DNA from: Endomicrobium sp.
Lineage (GTDB): Bacteria > Elusimicrobiota > Endomicrobiia > Endomicrobiales > Endomicrobiaceae
Assembly (NCBI GenBank): GCA_031273645.1
Contig: JAISRM010000011.1
Coordinates: forward strand, 1 to 6,907
Length of the DNA stretch: 6,907 nucleotides
Reading direction: 5' to 3'
Part shown: one piece after another, positions 1-5,254 of the stretch
How the letters are laid out: each line of letters starts with the position of its first letter
How positions within the stretch are numbered: position 1 is the first letter of the stretch
Position numbers and translations under genes: made by a program
The notes under the pieces: generated by a model
Told to the model about the DNA's origin: nothing
Database searches by the model: none
The model's input: only the letters and a program-made list of their open reading frames with translations

Positions 1-436
1 TTTCGGAATATCCTTTATGATGCTCGACATTTTTATATACTTTATCAGTAGTTACGTTAAGAAACGATTTTAACGACGGGCAATTCCTTGCGGCTTCTAA
101 AATATTTACCGTTCCCATAACATTTGTTTCGTAAGTATATACCGGATCTTTATAAGATTGTCTGACGAGAGGCTGGGCGGCCATGTGAATTATTATTTCA
201 GGTTTTGCCGCGGCGAGGGCTTGTTTTAATCCTTGCAAATCTCTAATATCTGCAAAAATTGTGTTGACGCTGCTTTCAATGTTTGAAAGTTCAAAAAGGT
301 TTGGATTTGTTGGGGCAGAAAGAGAATAGCCCGTAATTTTTGCTCCGAGAATATTTAATATAGCGCAAAGCCACGCGCCTTTAAAGCCCGTATGTCCGGT
401 AATAAAAATTTTTTTGTTTTTGTAAAAATTTATCAT
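1..436 (-). CDS. rfbG: CDP-glucose 4,6-dehydratase, N-terminal part (cut by window edge)
   Basis: Extended short-chain dehydrogenase/reductase that converts CDP-glucose to CDP-4-keto-6-deoxyglucose with bound NAD, in the cytoplasm, on the way to dideoxyhexoses of O-antigen-type glycans. I translated 145 residues by hand from the ATG at 436; the rest lies beyond base 1. Visible marks are the Rossmann motif GHTGFKG (residues 14-20), the D-I-R-D segment around 63-66, the family signature HMAAQPLVR (about 84-92), the YETNVMGT segment, and T-T-D-K at 129-132, where the family has its catalytic Asp-Lys. The catalytic Tyr/Lys pair further on is not visible. The ATG at 446 is in another frame, so 436 is the start; no good Shine-Dalgarno precedes it, only GGA within repeat-derived DNA. 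Pairing with rfbF supports the CDP-glucose assignment over other sugar dehydratases. Confidence 0.93.
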   Translation of the reverse strand, partial: MINFYKNKKIFITGHTGFKGAWLCAILNILGAKITGYSLSAPTNPNLFELSNIESSVNTIFADIRDLQGLKQALAAAKPEIIIHMAAQPLVRQSYKDPVYTYETNVMGTVNILEAARNCPSLKSFLNVTTDKVYKNVEHHKGYSE

Positions 437-440
437 AATG

Positions 441-482
441 ATCCATTTTTATATTAATATAGTTTCTGACATTATTTCTTTT
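441..482. repeat. Truncated repeat element next to the rfbG start
   Basis: These 42 bases match the left inner part of element 1 (555-596) with a single difference (T at 446 for C). The outer left arm and the whole right half are missing. The left break lies 5 bases from the rfbG start codon, so the rfbG leader is repeat-derived. Confidence 0.8.
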
Positions 483-533
483 CAGACAGCGTCTGTTTTA
501 TGGAATACGGGTTTTGTCTGTTTTGTTTGTGTC

Positions 534-659
534 TGTCATTCCCGTGAAAACGGGAATCCACTTTTATATTAATATAGTTTCTGACATTATTTCTTTTAAA
601 AACACAATGTAAAAATAATTTTTTAGTAAACATGGATTCCCGTTTTCACGGGAATGACA
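534..659. repeat. Repeat element 1 (126 bp, 27-bp terminal inverted repeats)
   Basis: The arms 534-560 and 633-659 are perfect reverse complements of 27 bp. Each arm is itself a hairpin with an 8-bp stem and a GAAA loop (TTTC on the other strand). The interior of about 72 bp is AT-rich, has no ORF of note and is weakly self-complementary. The size, inverted arms and multicopy state suit a REPIN or a non-autonomous MITE. No target-site duplication is visible. Confidence 0.85.
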
Positions 660-680
660 AGCTGAAAGACGACAGGCTGC

Positions 681-718
681 GTCTGTTTTTATAAAACAGC
701 CGAAGGCTGTAAACAGAC
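681..718. repeat. Nested hairpin in the first spacer
   Basis: GTCTGTTT (681-688) pairs with AAACAGAC (711-718), and inside it ACAGCC (696-701) pairs with GGCTGT (705-710) around a GAA loop. It lies in a segment of about 40 bp present in the spacer between elements 1 and 2 but absent between 2 and 3. A further CAGAC-TGC-GTCTG palindrome follows at 714-726; a similar one (CAGAC-AGC-GTCTG) lies at 483-495. Confidence 0.6.
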
Positions 719-752
719 TGCGTCTGCAGGTTTTGTCTGTTTTTTCAAGGTC

Positions 753-879
753 TGTCATTCCCATGAAAATGGGAATCCATTTTTAATATTAATACAGTTT
801 CTGACATTATTTCTTTTAAAGACGCGATGTAAAAATAATTTTTTAGTAAACATGGATTCCCGCTTTCGCGGGAATGACA
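753..879. repeat. Repeat element 2 (127 bp)
   Basis: The left arm is 753-779 and the right arm 853-879. The arms differ from each other at four positions, but each keeps its local hairpin: A-T and T-A closing pairs in the left arm, G-C and C-G in the right. The element and its flanks are almost identical to element 3. Confidence 0.85.
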
Positions 880-931
880 AGCTGAAAGACGACAGGCTTC
901 GCCTGCAGGTTTTGTCTGTTTTTTCAAGGTC

Positions 932-1058
932 TGTCATTCCCATGAAAATGGGAATCCATTTTTAATATTAATACAATTTCTGACATTATTTCTTTTAAAG
1001 ACGCGATGTAAAAATAATTTTTTAGTAAACATGGATTCCCGCTTTCGCGGGAATGACA
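932..1058. repeat. Repeat element 3 (127 bp)
   Basis: The left arm is 932-958 and the right arm 1032-1058. It is the same as element 2 except for one base in the interior (A at 976 for G at 797). The identity extends into the flanks: 724-887 matches 903-1066, offset 179 bp, which indicates recent duplication of a larger unit and not two independent insertions. Confidence 0.85.
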
Positions 1059-1097
1059 AGCTGAAAAATATTTTGCGTCTGCGGGCTGCGTCTGTTT

Positions 1098-1874
1098 TTA
1101 CCAGATTTTCCATGGGGCTTGGTTTTCTGTCCATAATTTTTCAAGCGCTATTTTGTCTCTTTGCGTGTCCATGCATTGCCAGAAACCCGTGTGTTTGAAA
1201 GCGCAAAGCTGTTTTTGCATAGCCAGCGTTTCAAGCGGTTCTTTTTCAAAAATGGTGGAGTCGCTTTCAATATAATCAAAAATTTCAGGCTCTAATACCA
1301 TAAAGCCGCCGTTTATCCAGCCGCCGTCTTCTTTGCTTTTTTCAGAAAAACTTGTAATGAAATTTTTTGTATCGTCAAGATTTATAACGCCGAATCTTCC
1401 GCCGGGCTGTATTGCGGTAAGCGTGGCTATTTTTTTACTTATGTTGTGAAATTCTATCAGCTCTTTTATGTCTAAATCGCATACTCCGTCGCCGTAAGTC
1501 ATCATGAATCTTTCGCCGTCAAGGTATTTTTTTATTCTTTTAAGCCTGCCGCCTGTCATCGTATTTAAACCCGTGTCAACTAAAGTTACTTTCCAAGGCT
1601 CTGCGGCGTTATTGTGAACAGTCATTTTATTATCGTTTGAAAAATCAAAAGTTATATCGCTGTTGTGAAGAAAATAATTTGAAAAATATTCTTTTATAAG
1701 ATAGCCTTTATACCCGCAGCAAATGATAAATTCGCTAAACCCGAAAGCAGAATAGTATTTCATTATATGGCACAGCACGGGCAGTTCGCCTATTTCTATC
1801 ATCGGCTTTGGCTTTAAAATGCTTTCTTCGCTTATTCTTGTGCCGTAACCGCCTGCAAGAATTACAACTTTCAT
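1098..1874 (-). CDS. rfbF: Glucose-1-phosphate cytidylyltransferase
   Basis: Cytoplasmic nucleotidyltransferase joining CTP and glucose-1-phosphate to CDP-glucose and pyrophosphate, the first committed step to CDP-linked deoxy sugars. The 258 residues match the usual family length end to end. The N-terminal nucleotide-binding loop is GGYGTR (8-13), followed by the KPKPM segment (21-25). Family signatures follow: ICCGYKGY (51-58), DTG..MTGGRLKR (100-113), the metal-binding GDG (128-130), QPGGRFG (156-162), GGWINGGF (184-191) and the closing APWKIW. The start is well supported by AGGAG (1880-1884 on the plus strand) five bases before the ATG. The substrate RfbG is made by the next gene, beyond the repeat array. 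A hairpin with a T-run lies only a few bases before the ribosome binding site, so expression may depend on read-through or a local promoter. The gene looks intact. Confidence 0.97.
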   Translation of the reverse strand: MKVVILAGGYGTRISEESILKPKPMIEIGELPVLCHIMKYYSAFGFSEFIICCGYKGYLIKEYFSNYFLHNSDITFDFSNDNKMTVHNNAAEPWKVTLVDTGLNTMTGGRLKRIKKYLDGERFMMTYGDGVCDLDIKELIEFHNISKKIATLTAIQPGGRFGVINLDDTKNFITSFSEKSKEDGGWINGGFMVLEPEIFDYIESDSTIFEKEPLETLAMQKQLCAFKHTGFWQCMDTQRDKIALEKLWTENQAPWKIW

Positions 1875-1887
1875 AAGGACTCCTCTT

Positions 1888-1925
1888 AAAAAAATAACGC
1901 CTGACTTAAATACAGACGTTATTTT
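1888..1925 (-). terminator. Hairpin with T-run between the acetyltransferase gene and rfbF
   Basis: On the minus strand, AAAATAACG (plus 1917-1925) pairs with CGTTATTTT (1891-1899), with a short inner CTG/CAG helix. The 3' arm runs into seven T (1888-1894). This fits a Rho-independent terminator ending the oxidoreductase operon, although the stem is A/T-rich. The RNA would end about 3 bases before the rfbF Shine-Dalgarno. An alternative is a 5' leader hairpin of an rfbF transcript. Confidence 0.6.
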
Positions 1926-1933
1926 ACCAATTA

Positions 1934-1939
1934 ATTATA
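1934..1939 (-). promoter_or_regulatory. Possible -10 box for rfbF
   Basis: The minus strand reads a perfect TATAAT here, 60 bases before the rfbF ATG. No convincing -35 lies 16-18 bp upstream (AATAGC-like at best), and there is no extended TG. If used, transcription would begin at the foot of the 1891-1925 hairpin. In so AT-rich a gap the hexamer could be chance. Confidence 0.3.
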
Positions 1940-1957
1940 GTTTTTAAAAGATTTCCG

Positions 1958-2419
1958 CTATTTTAAAGAAAGAAGCAAAGGCACTTCTCCGCAATCGGGA
2001 AAGAGATGGCAGTTTATGCATTCGCTCCATATTTTGTGAGGCAGACTTTCTTTTGGTATTACGCTATATCCGAGTTTAATAAAAAAGTTCGGCTTAAAAC
2101 TTAGAGAAAAAACTTTTGTTACTCCGAGCTCTTTTGCGTTTTCCTGCAGTTTGTGGACGATTTTTGTGCCGAGCTTCTTTCTTCTGTGCTCGGGAGCTAC
2201 GGCAAGAGCTTTTACTTCCGCCAAATCTTCCCATGCTACGTGCAAAGCTCCGCAGGCTATAACTTCGCCGTTTTCTTCGGCGACGATATATTCCTGAATA
2301 TTTTCATATATCGAATTAAGAGAACGGTGAAGCATCTCTTTGTTGTCGGCGTAATATTCAACTATTTTATGTATTGTTTTTACGTCCGATACTTTTGCCG
2401 GACGGATATTGATATTCAT
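1958..2419 (-). CDS. Short ArgA-like GNAT N-acetyltransferase (probable N-acetylglutamate synthase type)
   Basis: A 153-residue single-domain GNAT protein, predicted to move the acetyl group of acetyl-CoA to an amino group. It resembles the short stand-alone N-acetylglutamate synthases of arginine biosynthesis, which lack the kinase-like domain of classical ArgA. Marks are the IRPA start (5-8), HRSLNSIYENI (31-41), GALH..WEDLAEVKALAVAP (57-76), the acetyl-CoA loop, and the C-terminal ESLPHKIW followed by C134-x2-C137-x5-C143, a cysteine pattern typical of this group. The loop reads HRRKKLGT (78-85), with Lys where the usual R-x-x-G-x-G/A pattern has its first Gly. The start has AAGGA five bases upstream. 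It is last in the operon, 13 bp after the gamma gene. Glutamate as acceptor is inferred from family resemblance; other amino acids are possible. Confidence 0.8.
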   Translation of the reverse strand: MNINIRPAKVSDVKTIHKIVEYYADNKEMLHRSLNSIYENIQEYIVAEENGEVIACGALHVAWEDLAEVKALAVAPEHRRKKLGTKIVHKLQENAKELGVTKVFSLSFKPNFFIKLGYSVIPKESLPHKIWSECINCHLFPDCGEVPLLLSLK

Positions 2420-2432
2420 ATTATTCCTTAAA

Positions 2433-3005
2433 TCACGCTTCTATAAAATCGTAACCGGCAAGCACCGCTTTTTTATTAATATCGACAAGTTTTGGTTTTG
2501 CATAAAACGCAGTTTCAACAGCTTTAACCGCGCTGTTTATGTTTAAAATTTTGTTTTCCATTTTGCATATATGATCTGCGCATAACTCTAAAGCTTTGAT
2601 AAGCGCGCCGACGGACACCATGTTCGCAGTTTTTATATTTCCGATGGTTTTATCGGCGATTTCAGACAGAGGAACAAAATAAGTGTTCTCGGTAAATTTT
2701 TCTGTTTGCGCGATAATAGACGAATTGACTATTATCGCAGCGCTTTTTGCCATGCGCGGCAAAAATTTGTTGAGAGAGGGCTCGTTTAAAGCTATTAAAG
2801 CATTGGCGTTAAAAGCAAGAGGGGAGCCGATTTCTTCATCGGAGACGACTATAGTTGAGTTTGCCGTTCCGCCTCTCATTTCGGCGCCGTAAGACGGAAA
2901 CCACGTTGTGTGCAAACCTTGTTCTATTGCGGCTTGGGCTATTAAAGTTCCGGCAAGCAGCACTCCCTGCCCGCCAAATCCGGCTACTATTATTTCATGT
3001 TTCAT
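2433..3005 (-). CDS. 2-oxoacid:ferredoxin oxidoreductase, gamma subunit
   Basis: The gamma subunit of a four-subunit 2-oxoacid:ferredoxin oxidoreductase (KorC/VorC/PorG type), which oxidatively decarboxylates a 2-oxoacid to an acyl-CoA with ferredoxin as electron acceptor, or runs in reverse. The 190 residues are a normal length for a separate gamma subunit. The glycine-rich motif GFGGQGV (9-15) and the signature SYGAEMRGGTANS (38-50) identify the family; the latter segment is associated with CoA handling. The ATG overlaps the beta-gene stop codon as ATGA, with GGAG (plus 3011-3014) upstream, so translation is probably coupled. The acetyltransferase gene follows after 13 bp. Family confidence is high; which 2-oxoacid is used cannot be read from this subunit. 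Confidence 0.94.
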   Translation of the reverse strand: MKHEIIVAGFGGQGVLLAGTLIAQAAIEQGLHTTWFPSYGAEMRGGTANSTIVVSDEEIGSPLAFNANALIALNEPSLNKFLPRMAKSAAIIVNSSIIAQTEKFTENTYFVPLSEIADKTIGNIKTANMVSVGALIKALELCADHICKMENKILNINSAVKAVETAFYAKPKLVDINKKAVLAGYDFIEA

Positions 3006-3748
3006 ATTTGCTCCGTTTTGTCTTTGATCAATCCGAGCTTAAATTCTTCTATAAATTTTTCTTCAACCCATTTAATTGAATCAAGCGGAGTCATGCCCCA
3101 GTCGACAGGACAATTTGAAATAACTTCTATAAGAGAAAATCCCTTGCCTTCAATTTGATATTGAAACGCTTTTTTTATGGCTCTTTTTGCGTTTATGATA
3201 TTTTTAGGATTATAGATTGACACGCGTTCCAAATATGTTGTCGCCGTAAGAGAAGACAAAAGTTCGCATAAATGTATGGGATAACCTTCTCTTTTTGGGT
3301 CGCGCCCGAAAGGCGTTGTTTCGGTTACCTGCCCGATAAGAGTAGTCGGCGCCATTTGCCCGCCGGTCATTCCGTAATTTGCGTTGTTTACAAAAATGAT
3401 GGTGATATTTTCGCCGCGGTTAGCCGCGTGTATTGTTTCAGACATGCCTATTGCAGAAATATCTCCGTCGCCCTGATAGGTGAAAACAAATTTATCGGGA
3501 TTAGTTCTTTTTATTCCCGTAGCGACGGCGGGCGGCCTTCCGTGAGGGGCTTCCGTCGTGTCAAAATTAAAATAGTCGTAAGCAAATACCGCGCAGCCTA
3601 CGGGAGCTACGGCTATAGTTTTTTCTCTTACTCCAAGCTCGTCTATGGCTTCGGCGACAAGGCGGTGTATTATGCCGTGTCCGCAGCCCGGACAATAATG
3701 CATTTGATTGTCTTTTAAACTTTCGGGTCTTGATAATATTTTTTTCAT
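3002..3748 (-). CDS. 2-oxoacid:ferredoxin oxidoreductase, beta (thiamine diphosphate-binding) subunit
   Basis: Catalytic thiamine diphosphate-binding subunit of the complex. In 248 residues it shows CPGCGHG (19-25), whose cysteines resemble the conserved N-terminal Cys pair of this family, then HGRPPAVATG (69-78), and the TPP/Mg motif GDGD (93-96) through NNANYGMTGGQ (121-131), where Asp and Asn coordinate magnesium. The segment ending APTTL follows. The C-terminal part includes CPVDWGMTP, typical of Kor/Vor beta subunits. The ATG overlaps the alpha stop as TAATG and has no strong Shine-Dalgarno, pointing to coupling with alpha. The lack of an added iron-sulfur domain, with ferredoxin as a separate gene, matches the four-subunit architecture. 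Substrate: 2-oxoglutarate or branched-chain 2-oxoacids. Confidence 0.95.
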   Translation of the reverse strand: MKKILSRPESLKDNQMHYCPGCGHGIIHRLVAEAIDELGVREKTIAVAPVGCAVFAYDYFNFDTTEAPHGRPPAVATGIKRTNPDKFVFTYQGDGDISAIGMSETIHAANRGENITIIFVNNANYGMTGGQMAPTTLIGQVTETTPFGRDPKREGYPIHLCELLSSLTATTYLERVSIYNPKNIINAKRAIKKAFQYQIEGKGFSLIEVISNCPVDWGMTPLDSIKWVEEKFIEEFKLGLIKDKTEQI

Positions 3749-4794
3749 TATTTTACCAACTTTTTTATTTTTTCTAAGATTTCAATTTCATTTATAATGC
3801 CGCCCCCGCCTTTGCCCAAGAATTCTACGCGGGATTTTCCGTTGACCGCAAGCCTGACGTCTTCAACCATTTGCCCGTGATTAAGTTCTACGCATAAAAA
3901 CGCGGTCTGCGGTTTTGCAAGTTCGGAAATGATTTTTGAAGGAAATGGCCAAAGCGTTTTAGGCCTTAAAAGTCCGGCTTTTATCCCGTTTTTTCTTGCA
4001 AGTTTTACGGCTGATTTTGAAATTCTTGAAGCTATGCCGAAAGCCGTTATTATTATTTGGGCGTCGTCGGTCAAATACGATTCGTATTGAACTTCGTTTT
4101 TTGAAATTATTTCGTATTTTTCCTGTAAATCTATATTATGGCGTTCTAAAGATCCTTCCCTCATCAAGAGAGATTTTATTGAGCGCGGCTCTCTTTGCAT
4201 GCAGCCCGTTAAAGCCCAGTCTTTATTTGCAAATTCCTTGATTTCCGGTCTGTTAAATTCAACGGGTTCCATCATTTGTCCTACTATTCCGTCGGATAAA
4301 ATCATTACAGGCGTTCTGTATTTTTCTGCCAAATCAAATGAATCGTAAGCGGTTTCATACATTTCCTGAGCGCAGTTTGGAGCTAAAACTATTAATCTGT
4401 AGTCGCCGTGTCCGCCGCCTTTAACGGCCTGAAAATAATCGGATTGCGCGCCTGAAATATTGCCAAGTCCCGGTCCGCCTCTTTGAACGTTTACTATTAA
4501 AGCCGGAATTTCCATGCCGGCCATATAAGAAAGAGCTTCCTGTTTTAAAGACATTCCCGGCGACGAAGACGACGTCATTGCTCTTTTTCCCGTTACCGCC
4601 GCTCCCAACACCATATTTGCCGATGCGATTTCCGACTCGCCCTGAATAAAAACTCTTCCAAGCTCAACCATTTTTCTTGACATATAAGCCGGCACTTCGT
4701 TTTGCGGAGTTATAGGATAACCGAAATAAGCGTGAAGACCGGCAGTAATGGCGCCTTCGCAAAGCGCAACGTTTCCTTTTACAAGTTTTTTCAT
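3748..4794 (-). CDS. 2-oxoacid:ferredoxin oxidoreductase, alpha subunit (VorB/KorA type)
   Basis: Alpha subunit carrying the pyrimidine-binding and transketolase C-terminal-like domains. The 348 residues fit the short VorB-type alpha subunits annotated for 3-methyl-2-oxobutanoate oxidoreductases; 2-oxoglutarate enzymes (KorA) are close relatives. Motifs in order: GYPITPQNEV (25-34), the E-S-E-I-A-S region near 57-62, TSSSSPGMSLKQE, NVQRGGPGLGN, SQSDYFQAVKGGGHGDYR, SDGIVGQMMEP, LRPKTLWPFP and HGQMVEDVRLAVNG (about 306-318). The ORF is open up to an ATG at 4896, but I chose 4794: the protein aligns from there, AAGGA (plus 4805-4809) precedes it by 10 bases, and the added 34 residues would be translated through the terminator-like hairpin and overlap the ferredoxin gene. 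It directly precedes beta (TAATG overlap). Specificity is inferred, not shown. Confidence 0.93.
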   Translation of the reverse strand: MKKLVKGNVALCEGAITAGLHAYFGYPITPQNEVPAYMSRKMVELGRVFIQGESEIASANMVLGAAVTGKRAMTSSSSPGMSLKQEALSYMAGMEIPALIVNVQRGGPGLGNISGAQSDYFQAVKGGGHGDYRLIVLAPNCAQEMYETAYDSFDLAEKYRTPVMILSDGIVGQMMEPVEFNRPEIKEFANKDWALTGCMQREPRSIKSLLMREGSLERHNIDLQEKYEIISKNEVQYESYLTDDAQIIITAFGIASRISKSAVKLARKNGIKAGLLRPKTLWPFPSKIISELAKPQTAFLCVELNHGQMVEDVRLAVNGKSRVEFLGKGGGGIINEIEILEKIKKLVK

Positions 4795-4817
4795 ATTGTT
4801 GGCATCCTTTTTTGCAA

Positions 4818-4850
4818 TCAAAAATAAAGCCCGCAAACTTAACGGGCTTT
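4818..4850 (-). terminator. Terminator-like hairpin between the ferredoxin and alpha genes
   Basis: On the minus strand, AAAGCCCG (plus 4843-4850) pairs with CGGGCTTT (4826-4833) around a 9-base loop, followed by ATTTTTGA. This is a strong 8-bp Rho-independent terminator shape, placed inside the operon 24 bases before the alpha start codon. It would let ferredoxin be made in excess over the other subunits if termination is partial. Alternatively it protects the 3' end of a processed ferredoxin mRNA. Confidence 0.7.
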
Positions 4851-4879
4851 TAGGTCGCTTTTTTTGTTTATGGAATTTG

Positions 4880-5083
4880 TTATCTATAAACTTCAATGCA
4901 CACGTCAGGGCAAACCTGATAACAAAAACCGCAGCCTATGCAATCGTTTTCTTTTTCTAAAACAGCCCAGTGATAACCGGTTTTGTTAAATTGTTTTGAA
5001 AAAGATATGCATTGTTTAGGGCATGCGTTAACGCATAAACTGCAGCCTTTACATTTATCTGAATTAATTTTAATTGTCGCCAT
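4880..5083 (-). CDS. 2x[4Fe-4S] ferredoxin-type subunit of the 2-oxoacid oxidoreductase
   Basis: Small electron-transfer subunit (delta, KorD/VorD-like) passing electrons from the thiamine centre to soluble ferredoxin. In 67 residues there are two classical binding motifs: C11-x2-C14-x2-C17-x3-C21-P and C48-x2-C51-x2-C54-x3-C58-P, each completing one [4Fe-4S] cluster. A 26-residue linker separates them, somewhat longer than in clostridial ferredoxins and usual for oxidoreductase subunits. Two extra cysteines (25 and 62) sit four residues after each motif, symmetric in the two halves. It is first in the operon. The only plausible ATG is at 5083; there is no Shine-Dalgarno, and the predicted transcription start falls on the ATG itself. 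It could also act as a free ferredoxin, but position and order favour a subunit. Confidence 0.94.
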   Translation of the reverse strand: MATIKINSDKCKGCSLCVNACPKQCISFSKQFNKTGYHWAVLEKENDCIGCGFCYQVCPDVCIEVYR

Positions 5084-5089
5084 ATGAGT

Positions 5090-5119
5090 ATTGTAAAATT
5101 TTTCAGCTTATAAAGTCAA
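5090..5119 (-). promoter_or_regulatory. Sigma-70-like promoter of the oxidoreductase operon
   Basis: The minus strand has TTGACT (5119-5114), an 18-bp spacer, then TACAAT (5095-5090). Six bases separate the -10 box from the ferredoxin ATG at 5083, so the expected +1 is the A of that ATG. This agrees with the lack of any Shine-Dalgarno and predicts a leaderless mRNA. Confidence 0.65.
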
Positions 5120-5204
5120 ATCGCAGCATTAAAAACCGCTTAAAACATAAACATTTTTTACATTTGTTTCACATATATTGCGAATCTTTTTGATATGTTT
5201 AATG

Positions 5205-5210
5205 TATTAT
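5205..5210 (+). promoter_or_regulatory. Weak candidate -10 box for the plus-strand gene pair
   Basis: The 171-bp divergent gap (5084-5254) is AT-rich. TATTAT here, preceded by TG, is the best plus-strand -10 I see, 45 bases before the ATG at 5255. The nearest -35-like hexamer, TTGCGA (5178-5183), is 21 bp away, too far for a good promoter. No operator-like palindrome was evident in the gap. Confidence 0.25.
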
Positions 5211-5254
5211 ATCTACAGCAGTAAAGAAAAAAACCGATGAATAACGGGTGAGCA

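Larger units (their letters stand above)
441..1100. repeat. REPIN/MITE-like repeat array between rfbG and rfbF
   Basis: This 660-bp stretch holds no credible gene. It consists of three near-full elements (534-659, 753-879, 932-1058) and a truncated one (441-482), separated by related spacer DNA with many GTCTG/CAGAC words. Short ORFs here, on the minus strand between 564 and 1134, are translations of the repeats, hence their recurring peptides. The array runs from 5 bases before the rfbG start to the rfbF stop codon: the 17-mer ending at 1100, which includes the stop, also occurs at 675-691. If rfbF and rfbG share a transcript, all the hairpins lie in it. Confidence 0.9.

Noticed and set aside
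441..1100. CRISPR array
   Set aside because: The repeated units are 126-127 bp with inverted arms and near-identical spacers; a CRISPR has short repeats with unique spacers of even length.
564..1134. Four small minus-strand ORFs of 60-66 codons in the repeat array
   Set aside because: Their peptides are translations of the repeat arms and change only as the repeats do; one runs from the end of rfbF. There is no sign of selection as protein.
3272..3718. Plus-strand ORF of 148 codons antisense to the beta subunit
   Set aside because: It lies wholly inside a gene with clear thiamine-enzyme motifs and shows no coding features of its own.
4795..4896. Alpha subunit starting at the ATG at 4896
   Set aside because: It adds 34 basic residues unlike the family, overlaps the ferredoxin coding region, and spans the terminator-like hairpin. 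The start at 4794 fits the family and has AAGGA upstream.
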